NCBI RefSeq assembly: GCF_000328525.1
Contig: NC_019964.1
Coordinates: 2,170,001-2,234,000, forward strand
Length of the DNA: 64,000 nt
Reading direction: 5' to 3'
DNA from: Halovivax ruber XH-70
GTDB taxonomy: Archaea > Halobacteriota > Halobacteria > Halobacteriales > Natrialbaceae
A program made the position numbers and the translations under genes. The notes under the pieces are model-generated. The model was not told the DNA's origin, did no database searches, and saw only the letters and a program-made list of their open reading frames with translations. Positions within the stretch are counted from its first letter, which is position 1. Each line of letters starts with the position of its first letter. This document shows, piece after piece, positions 8,304-17,409 of the stretch.

Positions 8304-9416
8304 ATGGGGCTCGAGGAGGAGATCCGCGAGATCGAAGACGAAATCGCCAACACGCCCTACAACAAGTCGACGGAGGCCCACATCGGCCGGCTGAAGTCGA
8401 AGCTCGCGGAGAAAAAGGAGAAGTTCGAGAAACAGCAGTCCGGCTCCGGTGGCGGCGGAGGCTACTCGGTCGAGAAACACGGCGACGCGACCGTCGCGCT
8501 GGTCGGCTTCCCGAGCGTCGGGAAGTCCTCACTCCTGAACTCGCTGACCAACGCCGAGAGCGAGACCGGCTCCTACGAGTTCACCACGCTGGACGTCAAC
8601 CCCGGGATGCTGAACCACCGCGGCGCCAACATCCAGTTGCTCGACGTCCCCGGGCTGATCGAGGGCGCGGCAACCGGCAAGGGTGACGGCAAGCAGGTGC
8701 TGGCCGTCGTCCGAAACGCCGACCTGATCGTCTTCGTCCTCTCGGTGTTCGAGATCGACCAGTACGACCGCCTCCAGGAGGAGCTGTACAACATCAACAT
8801 CCGCGTCGACGAGGAACCGCCGCGAGTGACGGTCCGCCCGAAGATCAAAGACGGCATCAAGATCACCTCGAGCGCCGACCAGGAACTCGACGAGGAGACG
8901 ATCAAGGACGTCCTGCGCGACCAGGGCTACGTCAACGCCGTGCTCAACCTCCAGGAGACCCTCACCATCGATCGGCTCATCGACGGCCTGATGGAAAACC
9001 GTGAGTACATCCCCTCGATCACCTGCGTGAACAAGGTCGATCTGATCGAACCCAACTACAAGGAAACCGTCGACGAGCAACTCAGCGAGCGCGACCTGGA
9101 CCCCGAGGAAGTCACGTTCATCAGCGCGGAGGCGGAGAAAGGGCTGGACGTCCTCAAAGACCGCATCTGGGAGAAACTCGACCTCATTCGGGTCTACATG
9201 GACAAACCCGGCCGCGGCGTCGACTGGGAAGAACCGCTCGTCGTCGAACGGGGCACCACCATCGGCGAAGCCATCGAGAAACTCGGCGGCGAGATGGAGG
9301 AGCGATTTCGCTTCGCCCGCATCTCCGGGCCGAGCGCCACCCACGACGAACAGCAGGTCGGCACCGACCACGTCCTCGAAGACGAAGACGTCCTGAAACT
9401 CATTCTACGACGGTAA
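8304..9416 (+). CDS. DRG-family GTP-binding protein
   Basis: A 370-residue DRG/OBG-superfamily GTPase. An N-terminal charged helix (residues 1-45) is followed by a Gly-rich linker. The G1 loop GFPSVGKSS is at about 68-76, G3 DVPG at 114-117 and G4 NKVD at about 255. A C-terminal TGS domain holds the RGTTIGEAIEKL and DHVLEDEDVLKLI segments. DRG proteins bind ribosomes or RNA and assist translation. I chose ATG 8304 because family members begin with this MGLEEEI-type helix; the longer frame upstream runs through the tandem repeats. Confidence 0.93.
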   Translation: MGLEEEIREIEDEIANTPYNKSTEAHIGRLKSKLAEKKEKFEKQQSGSGGGGGYSVEKHGDATVALVGFPSVGKSSLLNSLTNAESETGSYEFTTLDVNPGMLNHRGANIQLLDVPGLIEGAATGKGDGKQVLAVVRNADLIVFVLSVFEIDQYDRLQEELYNINIRVDEEPPRVTVRPKIKDGIKITSSADQELDEETIKDVLRDQGYVNAVLNLQETLTIDRLIDGLMENREYIPSITCVNKVDLIEPNYKETVDEQLSERDLDPEEVTFISAEAEKGLDVLKDRIWEKLDLIRVYMDKPGRGVDWEEPLVVERGTTIGEAIEKLGGEMEERFRFARISGPSATHDEQQVGTDHVLEDEDVLKLILRR

Positions 9417-9499
9417 TCGGCGGTTCACGCGGCCAACGGGACTTACTACACTGCCAGTGACACATACACTTATTATTCCTTACCTTGCTACTTCCAACC

Positions 9500-11224
9500 A
9501 TGTCAGAATTTGGCGTCCTGTCGCTGGTCCCGCCATTACTGGCGATCGGACTGGCGATCATCACGCGAAAAGCGGTGTTGTCACTATTCCTGGGCATCTG
9601 GTCGGGGGCGGTCCTCTACGCCGGTGGACCGAGTCCGCTCGACGATCCTGTCGGCTGGCTCCGAAGCGTCGCCGCCGACGGCTTCGGGATCTTTACGACG
9701 TTCGACTGGATCGTCGCGGGGATCATCGCCGACGACGGGTTCTACGTGCAGATCCTCGTCTTCACGCTCCTGCTCGGCGCCGGCGTCTCGATGATCTGGA
9801 ATCTCGGCGGCTCCTACGCCGTCCGCGACTGGGCGTTAGAGCGCATCGAGACCCAGCGCGGTGCGACGTTCGCGGCGTGGCTACTCGGGCTCGTGATGTT
9901 CTTCGACGACTACGCCAACACGGCCATCGTCGGTTCGACGATCAAGGACGTCTCCGACGAGTTGCACGTCTCGCGGGAGAAGCTCTCGTACATCGTCGAT
10001 TCGACCGCCGCACCCGTCGCGACGCTCGCGATCTCCTCTTGGATCGCGTTTCAGTTGGGAGAGATCGAGAAAGCCTACGACGACCTCGGGCTTCAGGACG
10101 CGCCCGAGCCAATGGAGATCTTCCTCCAGTCGATTCCCTACAACATGTACGCCATCCTGGCGATCGTGATGGTGCTCATCATCGTCGTGACCGGTCGCGA
10201 TTACGGTGAGATGCTCACCGCCGAGCACCGATCCCGTTCGACCGGGAAGGTGACCCGGGACGACGCCCAGCCGATGCAAGACGTCGAGGGCGATCTCGGC
10301 GACCCGCACGCGGAGAATCCGCGATTGGCGAGTTTCTTCACCCCCGTCGTCGTCCTGGCCGTCGTGACCCTGGGAACGGCCCTCTGGACCGGCCTGCCCG
10401 CCGAACCGTTATCCACGTTCATCGACAGACCGGGGGACACGGTGTTCAACGCGTTCATCGACGCAAGTTACGCCTCGGCGCTCGTCTACGGATCGTTCGC
10501 CATGGTGGTCTCTGGATTCGTCCTCGGGAAAGTATACGGTATCATGGACGCCGGCGAGTCGACCGGCGCCACGATCGAAGGGTTCGGACTCATGCTCACG
10601 GCCGTGTCGATCCTCGTCCTCGCCTGGGGAATCGGAACGGCCGTCACCGCACTCGATACCGGCGGCTACGTCTCCAATGTGATCGGCGAGTCGCTTCCCA
10701 TCGAACTGCTCCCGGTCGTCGTTCTCGGAGCCGCCACGTTCATCGCCTTCTCGACCGGCACTGCGTGGGGGACGATGGCCATTCTGACGCCGATCGGAAT
10801 CCCCGTCGCGTGGTCGATGGCCGGCGACCACACGATGGTCGCCGTGATCGTCGGCATGATCTTCTCCGGAGCGATCTTCGGCGACCACAGTTCGCCAATC
10901 TCGGACACGTCCGTGCTCTCGGCGACGTTCACCGGTGCAGATTTGATCGACCACGTCCGAACCCAGATACCGTACGCGCTGACGGTCGGGCTGGTCTCGG
11001 CACTGTTGATCACCGTCTGGGGATTCACCCGCATCACGCCGTTCATCCTGCTGCCGATCGGCGTCGTGCTCCTGACCGGCCTGGTCTACGGTCTCTCGGA
11101 GTTCGACGCGCGTCGAAAAGGTGTCGAACCGATCGCCGCTAACGGATCGGAATACGCCGGTGATCCGGTGACGCCCGGGTCGGAGTCTGACGTGTCTGCC
11201 GACGGCGGCTCCCAACCCGAGTAG
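9500..11224 (+). CDS. NhaC-family Na+/H+ antiporter
   Basis: A 574-residue polytopic protein with about 12 hydrophobic helices. It contains the NhaC-family signatures FFDDYANTAIVGST and STAAPVATLAISSWIAFQLG. A further block with GTAWGTMAILTPIGIPVAW and FGDHSSPISDTSV forms the ion-binding helices in this family. Its likely role is sodium extrusion in exchange for protons across the cytoplasmic membrane. The last 50 residues are a hydrophilic tail. The start ATG at 9500 precedes the first helix directly. Confidence 0.9.
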   Translation: MSEFGVLSLVPPLLAIGLAIITRKAVLSLFLGIWSGAVLYAGGPSPLDDPVGWLRSVAADGFGIFTTFDWIVAGIIADDGFYVQILVFTLLLGAGVSMIWNLGGSYAVRDWALERIETQRGATFAAWLLGLVMFFDDYANTAIVGSTIKDVSDELHVSREKLSYIVDSTAAPVATLAISSWIAFQLGEIEKAYDDLGLQDAPEPMEIFLQSIPYNMYAILAIVMVLIIVVTGRDYGEMLTAEHRSRSTGKVTRDDAQPMQDVEGDLGDPHAENPRLASFFTPVVVLAVVTLGTALWTGLPAEPLSTFIDRPGDTVFNAFIDASYASALVYGSFAMVVSGFVLGKVYGIMDAGESTGATIEGFGLMLTAVSILVLAWGIGTAVTALDTGGYVSNVIGESLPIELLPVVVLGAATFIAFSTGTAWGTMAILTPIGIPVAWSMAGDHTMVAVIVGMIFSGAIFGDHSSPISDTSVLSATFTGADLIDHVRTQIPYALTVGLVSALLITVWGFTRITPFILLPIGVVLLTGLVYGLSEFDARRKGVEPIAANGSEYAGDPVTPGSESDVSADGGSQPE

Positions 11225-11319
11225 ACGCCGGTTCAGCGGAGCAATTCGGTGATCGCACGCGAATCGGCCTCCCTGCCGGCTTCCACACGTTTTTTCGCCA
11301 CGACCGCGTACGCACGCCC

Positions 11320-12117
11320 ATGGACGGCATCGTCGATCACACCATGATTCGCGTTTCGGACCTCGAAGAATCGCTCGAGTGGTACCAGACACACCTGGAC
11401 TACGAAGAGAAAGACCGCCACGAGGGCGAGGACTTCACGCTCGTCTACCTCGGCCCCGAGGACATGCACGACGACGCCGCGTTGCTCGAGCTCACGCACA
11501 ACCACGGGACGGACGAGGTCGAGATCGGTGACGCGTGGGGCCACATTGCGGTGCGGGTTCCCGAAGGCGAACTCGAAGCCTACTACGAGCAGCTGATGGA
11601 CGAGGGCGTCGCGGACTACCGCGATCCGGAGTCCTGCGGCGGTCACTACGCCTTCGTCAAGGACCCCGACGGCCACGAGGTCGAGATCGTCCAGCGTTCT
11701 CCCGACGAGGGCGCGCTGTGGTCGATCGACCACACCATGATCCGCGTCGAGGACGCCGACGATGCACTCGGCTTCTGGACTCGCAAGTTCGAGTACGACG
11801 AGGTCGGCCGCTGGGAGGCCGACTCCTTCGCGAACTACTTCCTCGAACCCCGAAACGCCGCCGACGAGGCCATGGCCGTCGAACTTACCTACAACTACGA
11901 CGGGCGTTCCTACACGCAGGGTGACGGCTGGGGCCACCTCTGTGTGCGCGTCGACGACCTCCAGGACGACTGGGACAAGCTGCAGACGCGCGAGGCCGAC
12001 GACTACCGCGAGCCAGCCGACTGCGACCACCTGTACGCGTTCACCCGCGACCAGGACGGCCACGAGATCGAACTGCTCGAACGCGATCCGGCGGCCGACT
12101 CGCTGTTCCCGTTCTGA
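11320..12117 (+). CDS. Tandem VOC-domain protein, glyoxalase I-like
   Basis: A 265-residue protein made of two homologous vicinal-oxygen-chelate modules. Each starts with DHTMIRV, continues with an ELTxN strand, then WGHxxVRV, and ends DxDGHEVEI or DQDGHEIEL. The metal ligands expected for glyoxalase I (His, Glu, His, Glu) are therefore present in both halves. Lactoylglutathione lyase or another VOC metalloenzyme acting on a small-thiol adduct is likely; haloarchaea use gamma-glutamylcysteine rather than glutathione. The gene stands alone between antiporter and lipoprotein genes. Confidence 0.87.
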   Translation: MDGIVDHTMIRVSDLEESLEWYQTHLDYEEKDRHEGEDFTLVYLGPEDMHDDAALLELTHNHGTDEVEIGDAWGHIAVRVPEGELEAYYEQLMDEGVADYRDPESCGGHYAFVKDPDGHEVEIVQRSPDEGALWSIDHTMIRVEDADDALGFWTRKFEYDEVGRWEADSFANYFLEPRNAADEAMAVELTYNYDGRSYTQGDGWGHLCVRVDDLQDDWDKLQTREADDYREPADCDHLYAFTRDQDGHEIELLERDPAADSLFPF

Positions 12118-12166
12118 CGCCGCGTTCCGCGATCGGCTATAAAAGCGTGTGAAGCGCTCGATTCCG

Positions 12167-13273
12167 TTACTCGATGATCGATTCGGCGACGCTTCGGAGC
12201 GCGTCCTCGTCGGCGGTGCCGCTGACGGTGTAGGTCAGGTCGTCGGTCGTCCACCTGATGGACGTCGACGTGATGTTCAGCAGTTCGGTGCTCGTTTTCG
12301 TCGCCTCGACGTCTCCGATCGTGATCGTCTCGCCGCCGAGTCCGCCCATGGCATCACCCGACGCTTCGGTAGCGGTGACCGTGAGGCGACCGTCAGCTCC
12401 GTCCGTGTACCTGAGGGAGGCCGACCAGCCCTGGAGGTTCTGCATCGTCACCGAACTGTTGAGCGTGTACGCCTCGGGCACGGTCGGCTCCGTCAGGTCG
12501 AACGGCACGACCTCGTCGGCAGATTTCACGTCGTCGTGGGTCTCCGTCGGCAGTTCGTCGAAGTCGAGTACCTCGGCGTCCTCGGGCGGATCGAATGTGA
12601 ACCGATCGTCAGAGAGCTCCGCGTCCGGGTCGAACTCCTCGTAGGTCATCGTCATCGTGACCCCCGATTGGCCCGGCATCTCCATCTCCTGTTTCAGCGG
12701 GTAGTAGGTCTCGTCGTCGATCCACAGCGTCATCTCACCGGGCAACAGGCCCGACTCGTTGCCGGTGAGTTCGACCTTCGTGACCGACCGATCGGCGACG
12801 GTGTCGGTGCCGACACGCTCGGCCTCCATCCCGTCGAAGGCGACGTCGTTCAGCTGCTCACCGAACTCCACCATCTCCTCGGGGCCGAATCCCATATCCA
12901 TCCGGACGGCTCGGTTCGCGTCCTCGTCGTACATCCAGGTGGTCGACCCGTCGAGAACCATCACGTCCGGCGCGCCCAGTCCCTCGTCGGCGTCGACGAC
13001 TTCCATGCGCATCTCGCCGGCGGACCGCTGCCAGACCTCGTAGGTGACCGATTGTGTCTCCGTGCCGTCACTCATCGACGTCGTCATGGTTGCGTGAAGT
13101 GGGCCGGACGAGGCGTTGAGCGACTGCGATCGCTCGACGAGTTCGGCCGCTTCGAGTGATTCGGATTCCGGTTCGGTCTCGCTCCCGTCGTCCGGGGAAA
13201 ACGGCCCCAGACAGCCCGCAGAGAGCAGGAGGGCAGCGACTGTACAGACTAGCAGTGTTCGTCGGAAGACCAT
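12167..13273 (-). CDS. Lipoprotein with LolA-like and DUF4367-like regions
   Basis: A 368-residue lipoprotein with signal FRRTLLVCTVAALLLSAGC ending in a lipobox. Residues about 45-240 resemble LolA/outer-membrane lipoprotein-sorting folds: a run of beta strands with MTTSMSDG, EVWQRSAGEMRMEVV, TTWMYDEDANRAV, and LWIDDETYYPLKQEM. The C-terminal third (VPEAYTLNSSVTM onward) resembles the DUF4367 domain. The role is unknown; it is presumably a lipid- or ligand-binding surface lipoprotein. A GTG at 13282 is an alternative start three codons upstream. Confidence 0.8.
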   Translation of the reverse strand: MVFRRTLLVCTVAALLLSAGCLGPFSPDDGSETEPESESLEAAELVERSQSLNASSGPLHATMTTSMSDGTETQSVTYEVWQRSAGEMRMEVVDADEGLGAPDVMVLDGSTTWMYDEDANRAVRMDMGFGPEEMVEFGEQLNDVAFDGMEAERVGTDTVADRSVTKVELTGNESGLLPGEMTLWIDDETYYPLKQEMEMPGQSGVTMTMTYEEFDPDAELSDDRFTFDPPEDAEVLDFDELPTETHDDVKSADEVVPFDLTEPTVPEAYTLNSSVTMQNLQGWSASLRYTDGADGRLTVTATEASGDAMGGLGGETITIGDVEATKTSTELLNITSTSIRWTTDDLTYTVSGTADEDALRSVAESIIE

Positions 13274-13427
13274 TGTCGTCACATAACAGTTCTAACTCGT
13301 CGTGTGAAAATTGTTTCTCTTCACTACAGATCCCAATGGTGGTTGATGACACGAACCGGTGAAAGGAACCGGAACTCGTTCCGAGTTGACGGCTGAACGC
13401 GGCAGGACCGACGACGAAACGGTCCTT

Positions 13428-14756
13428 TTAGTCGTCCGCCGCGGCGGCTTCGGTTTCGGGTGCGGACTCGCGTTCCAGTTCCTCCAGATACTCGTCGGCG
13501 TCGATGGCGGCTTTCGAACCCATCCCGGCGGCCGTCACGGCCTGCTGGTAGTGGTAATCGACGACGTCGCCAGCGCCGAAGATGCCGGGCACCCCGGTTC
13601 TGGTTTGTCCAGCGCCGTCACCACCCTCGGTGATGAGGTAGCCCTCGTCGTCGGTCTCGATGCCAGTGCCAGCGAGGTAGTCGGTGTTTGGTGTGTGGCC
13701 GATGGCGAAGAAGACGGCGCCGACGTCGAAGTCGAACTCGTCGGTGTCCGGGTCGTCCAGTTTCTCCGTCGGGTGGCCCTCGGGATGCTCGACCAGTGTG
13801 ACGTGGTCGACACCGTCTTCCTGCGAGCCGTGGATCTCGGTCAGTTCCGTATTCGTCATGATCTCGATGTCGCCGGCGTCGACCTGCTCCTGGACACGAT
13901 CGATCCAGTAGTCTTCCGCGCGGAAGCCCTCGCGACGGTGGACCAGGTAGACCGTGTCGGCAAATTTCGTGAGGAAGGTCGCTTCCTCCATGGCCGCGTC
14001 GCCGCCGCCGACGACGAGCATGTCCTCGCCGCGGAAGAAGGCACCGTCGCAGGTCGCACACGTCGAGAGCCCGTAACCCATGAGTTCGTCCTCACCGGGA
14101 ATCCCCAGGGTACGCGCGCTGGCTCCCGACGCGGCGATGATCGCGTCCGCCGTGTAGACGTCACCGTTCGTGAGTTCGACGCGGAACGGCCGATCGCTCG
14201 CGTCCACCGATTCGACGATCCCGTTTCGCGTCTCGGCGCCGAACTGGCGGGCCTGTTCTTTCATGTTGTTCACCAGTTCGGTTCCGTTGATGCCGTCCGG
14301 GAAACCCGGGTAGTTCGCGACGTCGGTCGTCAGGGTGAGCTGGCCGCCGGGTTCGTCGCCCTCGATGACCAGCGGCTCGTTGTTCGATCGGGCGGCGTAG
14401 ATCGCCGCAGTGAGTCCGGCGATACCCGTCCCAGTGATGACGAGCCGTCGGTGTTCGAGCACCTCGCCTTCGTCGCTCCCGCCGTCGGTCACCAGCCCGA
14501 GTTTCTCGTCGAGTTCGCCCGTCTCTTCGAGCGCGCTCGTCTCGTCCCAGCCGCCGACGAGCTCGTCGTCGACGAATACTTCGGGTGCGGTCTGCCGGCC
14601 GTCGGCCCGTTCGACCATCTCCTCGAACAGTTCGTCGTCGCCGGTCACGTTGTACGTCTCGTACTCGACTCCCTTCTCATCGAAGAGATCCATCGCCTTC
14701 ACGCAGTAGGGACACGCCTCCTTCGTGTAAATCTCGACTCGGGCGCTCTCGCTCAT
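13428..14756 (-). CDS. Glutaredoxin-thioredoxin reductase fusion
   Basis: A 442-residue fusion. Residues 1-85 are a glutaredoxin with the active-site CPYC (15-18) and TAPEVFVDDELVGG. Residues about 100-425 are a thioredoxin reductase. This part has the FAD Rossmann motif GTGIAG (109-114), the redox pair CATC (Cys233 and Cys236), a second dinucleotide motif VVGGGDAAMEE and a GIFGAGDV near the C-terminus. The enzyme probably passes electrons from NAD(P)H through the reductase dithiol to the attached glutaredoxin. I chose ATG 14756, which begins MSESARVEIYTKEAC; the extra upstream frame is low-complexity sequence. Confidence 0.92.
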   Translation of the reverse strand: MSESARVEIYTKEACPYCVKAMDLFDEKGVEYETYNVTGDDELFEEMVERADGRQTAPEVFVDDELVGGWDETSALEETGELDEKLGLVTDGGSDEGEVLEHRRLVITGTGIAGLTAAIYAARSNNEPLVIEGDEPGGQLTLTTDVANYPGFPDGINGTELVNNMKEQARQFGAETRNGIVESVDASDRPFRVELTNGDVYTADAIIAASGASARTLGIPGEDELMGYGLSTCATCDGAFFRGEDMLVVGGGDAAMEEATFLTKFADTVYLVHRREGFRAEDYWIDRVQEQVDAGDIEIMTNTELTEIHGSQEDGVDHVTLVEHPEGHPTEKLDDPDTDEFDFDVGAVFFAIGHTPNTDYLAGTGIETDDEGYLITEGGDGAGQTRTGVPGIFGAGDVVDYHYQQAVTAAGMGSKAAIDADEYLEELERESAPETEAAAADD

Positions 14757-14949
14757 GGCCACGTATAGGAGGACGGATCCTAAACGCCTTGCGTTCGGTC
14801 CGAAATGGCGTCCGAAACGGGAGGAGTTGCGTTTGGAACGGAAGTGGCTGCGGTTGGAACGGGAGGGGCTGGCGCCTGGAGAGATTTTGTGCACCCATGC
14901 GTCGCCCTAACCCGACGGGCTTACGGCCCAGACTGTCGAGTACTCTCGT

Positions 14950-15234
14950 ATGGCCGCTGACCTCGCGGAGAAGACGGATCGCTACGAGGGGCTGCTCGCG
15001 GAGGCGCTGGACGCCGCGACGATCGCACCACCGCCGGGGACACCGATGGAAGCTGCCGCGGCCGAGTGCCGGGAGATGGCCGACTCCTACCTCGAGGACG
15101 GCCGGCACTTCCGTGACGACGACGATCTGGTCAACGCACTGGCGGCGTTTTCCTACGGGCACGCCTGGCTCGATGCCGGTGCGCGCATCGGGCTCTTCGA
15201 CGTTCCGACCGAGGGACACCTCTTTACCGTCTGA
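14950..15234 (+). CDS. DUF357 family protein
   Basis: A 94-residue helical protein. The pattern MADSYLEDGRHFRDDDDLVNALAAFSYGHAWLDAGARIGLF is that of the archaeal DUF357 family, whose function is unknown. It is soluble and predicted to be two to three helices. It lies upstream of tfb on the same strand but is separated by a promoter-like AT-rich region, so it is probably transcribed separately. Confidence 0.87.
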   Translation: MAADLAEKTDRYEGLLAEALDAATIAPPPGTPMEAAAAECREMADSYLEDGRHFRDDDDLVNALAAFSYGHAWLDAGARIGLFDVPTEGHLFTV

Positions 15235-15304
15235 GTGAACTCGCCGCCGAGACCATCACGATCGATCGTCGTATATACGAAAACTACTTAACCAAATCGG
15301 AGAG

Positions 15305-15340
15305 TTACTTATATAGTAGTCGAAACCTTTAAGTCGCTTT
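15305..15340 (+). promoter_or_regulatory. Promoter region of the TFB gene
   Basis: Two TATA-like elements lie here: TTATATAG at about 15309-15316 and, preceded by a BRE-like CGAAACC, TTTAAG at about 15328-15334. The second would place the transcription start near 15355, at the ATG of an 18-codon upstream ORF. Confidence 0.45.
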
Positions 15341-15352
15341 CGCCCTTACCAT

Positions 15353-15409
15353 ATGTTAGCTGAGGTGACCGGGTTTCTTCTGGATTCCCCACCCGGGAGC
15401 ACCGAGTAA
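15353..15409 (+). other. Short upstream ORF (possible leader peptide) of tfb
   Basis: ATG at 15353 opens an 18-codon frame (MLAEVTGFLLDSPPGSTE) ending in TAA at 15407-15409, 15 bases before the TFB start codon. It is close to the expected transcription start, so it could be translated as a leaderless message. Whether it is real or chance is undecided. Confidence 0.3.
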
Positions 15410-15424
15410 CGCACCCGATCTACG

Positions 15425-16396
15425 ATGACAGAAACACGAATCAGAACCTACACGGACGAAACGACGCGGGAGGAAGAGACCGAACGGGGCGAGGAGCAAG
15501 AACGCTGTCCCGAATGCGGCGGGCAACTCGTCTCCGACGAAGAACACGCCGAGACCGTCTGTACCGATTGCGGACTGGTCGTCGAGGAAGACGAGATCGA
15601 TCGCGGCCCAGAGTGGCGCGCGTTCGACAGCGCCGAGCGAGACCAGAAGTCCCGCGTGGGCGCCCCGACGACGAATATGATGCACGACCAGGGCCTGTCG
15701 ACCAACATCGGCTGGCAGAACAAGGACGCCTACGGCAAGTCGCTGTCGAGCCGACAGCGCCAGAAGATGCAGCGCCTGCGCACCTGGAACGAGCGCTTCC
15801 GTACCCGCGACTCCAAGGAGCGCAACCTGAAGCAGGCCCTCGGTGAGATCGACCGAATGGCCAGCGCGCTCGGCCTGCCGGAAAACGTCCGCGAGACCGC
15901 GTCGGTCATCTACCGCCGCGCGCTCGAGGAGGACCTCCTCCCCGGACGCTCCATCGAGGGCGTCGCCACGTCGTCGCTGTACGCCGCCGCCCGACAGGCC
16001 GGCACGCCGCGCAGCCTCGACGAGATCTCGCAGGTAAGCCGCGTCGACCGCATGGAACTGACACGAACCTACCGGTACATCGTCCGCGAGCTCTCCCTCG
16101 AGGTAAAGCCCGCCGATCCGGAACACTACGTACCCCGGTTCATCAGCGATCTGGACCTCTCGGAGGAGACCGAACGGACCTCGCGCGAGCTACTCGAGTC
16201 GGCCCGCGGTGACGGTGTCCACTCGGGCAAGAGTCCGGTCGGACTCGCCGCTGCAGCGGTCTACGCCGCGGCCTTGCTCACGAACGAGAAGGTAACCCAG
16301 AACGAGGTCAGCGAAGTGGCGAACATCTCAGAAGTGACGATCCGCAACCGGTACAAGGAGCTCCTCGAAGCCTCTGAAATGGCCGCACCGGCCTGA
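15425..16396 (+). CDS. tfb: Transcription initiation factor IIB (TFB)
   Basis: A 323-residue general transcription factor. The N-terminal zinc ribbon has Cys28, Cys31, Cys46 and Cys49 (CPECGG and CTDCGL). The B-finger region follows with EWRAFDSAER. Two cyclin repeats cover about 120-205 and 215-310, including RSIEGVATSSLYAAARQ and KSPVGLAAAAVYAAALL, and end with a helix-turn-helix NEVSEVANISEVTIRNRY. Haloarchaea encode several TFB paralogues with different promoter preferences; which one this is cannot be told from the sequence. Confidence 0.96.
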   Translation: MTETRIRTYTDETTREEETERGEEQERCPECGGQLVSDEEHAETVCTDCGLVVEEDEIDRGPEWRAFDSAERDQKSRVGAPTTNMMHDQGLSTNIGWQNKDAYGKSLSSRQRQKMQRLRTWNERFRTRDSKERNLKQALGEIDRMASALGLPENVRETASVIYRRALEEDLLPGRSIEGVATSSLYAAARQAGTPRSLDEISQVSRVDRMELTRTYRYIVRELSLEVKPADPEHYVPRFISDLDLSEETERTSRELLESARGDGVHSGKSPVGLAAAAVYAAALLTNEKVTQNEVSEVANISEVTIRNRYKELLEASEMAAPA

Positions 16397-16485
16397 TCAC
16401 GGCCGCTGGACGAGCACACGCCGATCGGGGACGAACCAGTTAGGTGACGACAACGTTTTTGGGTAGTGGTGTGTACTAGCGTGAC

Positions 16486-16665
16486 ATGGACGAGACGAGC
16501 GTGCAATTACTCTGTCCGGAGTGTACCAAAGACTGGCAGCAAGCGCCGACGGATCTCCCCGCCCCCGCAGACCTCTTTCACTGTCCGAACTGTCACGCGA
16601 GCAGGCGAACAGCCGAATTTACTCGCACGGATCGAGACCTGCAAACGCTGAAGACCCTGGGCTGA
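16486..16665 (+). CDS. Small double-CxxC zinc-ribbon protein
   Basis: A 59-residue protein beginning MDETSVQLLCPEC. Cys10/Cys13 and Cys33/Cys36 (CPEC and CPNC) form a probable zinc ribbon, followed by a charged helix. It starts 90 bases after tfb on the same strand. Many such haloarchaeal mini-proteins are known and few have a function. Codon use and third-position G+C fit a real gene. Confidence 0.7.
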   Translation: MDETSVQLLCPECTKDWQQAPTDLPAPADLFHCPNCHASRRTAEFTRTDRDLQTLKTLG

Positions 16666-16999
16666 CGCGCATCACCAGCTCCGGCCCGGCCCACCTCGAC
16701 ACGCCGAGTTGCGCATCGGTGACAGAGATGAGCGGGGCGACGAACGCTGCCATAGACACTATCTGGAGCGTGTGGGTCACGAGCACCGCAGCGTTCGACC
16801 GGATCGAGACGAGTGAAGGGTGGAGAAATCCGTCGTGACCTGTAATAAATACCGCATTACCACGTCGTCGTCCGGCGATACGAGGGCGGTAGGGAGAGCC
16901 GAAAAACAGCAGAGAGTCGTGACAGTAATTCGCGAGAGACAGAGAAGCGTGGTAACGAGCCTCAGGATAATAATATAACCCTGCAGTTGGTAGACTGGG
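16666..16999. other. Intergenic region without a supported gene
   Basis: I see no convincing coding frame here. The minus-strand frame that spans it has atypical composition and runs through the zinc-ribbon gene. An AT-rich TATA-like stretch at about 16967-16980 lies about 27 bases upstream of the UPF0058 gene and is its likely promoter. Confidence 0.5.
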
Positions 17000-17005
17000 A
17001 TGGTT

Positions 17006-17245
17006 ATGAAGAAGCAGGAACTCATTCACCTTCACGGGCTTCTTGCCGAGGTATCGAACCAGTGCCGAGCCTGGGACGACTGTACGATCGACCTCTCGAC
17101 ATACGAGTCACTCGGGATTCGGCCGACATCGATCCACAAATCGAAAACTGACCACAAGGACGCTGTTTTTGCGATTGCGAACGGAATTACGGAGAATATG
17201 ACCGAATCGGAAGAGACCGAAACGGTCGCTGCGACTGCGGATTAA
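17006..17245 (+). CDS. UPF0058 family protein
   Basis: A 79-residue protein beginning MKKQELIHLHGLLAEV and containing YESLGIRPTSIHKSKTDHK, the family pattern of UPF0058, a small haloarchaeal and methanogen protein of unknown function. An in-frame ATG two codons upstream (17000) is an equally possible start and would give a leaderless transcript from the TATA-like box at about 16970. It probably stands alone. Confidence 0.87.
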   Translation: MKKQELIHLHGLLAEVSNQCRAWDDCTIDLSTYESLGIRPTSIHKSKTDHKDAVFAIANGITENMTESEETETVAATAD

Positions 17246-17409
17246 GCACTTCCTGCGGCGTCTCGGCCAGACACGACAGTGACGACGCTGGGTCCGAACA
17301 CGGTCGTGAGCCGTTCTACGGTTCGAGAATCAAAGCGTCGTTCGAATGTAATCGAGTGCAGATACGAACGCGGTAGGGACCAAATACCGACGTGATCGAT
17401 CGACGGGAG

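Noticed and set aside
16619-17035. 138-codon minus-strand frame
   Set aside because: It overlaps the zinc-ribbon and UPF0058 genes, has unusual composition for this genome and no recognisable pattern.
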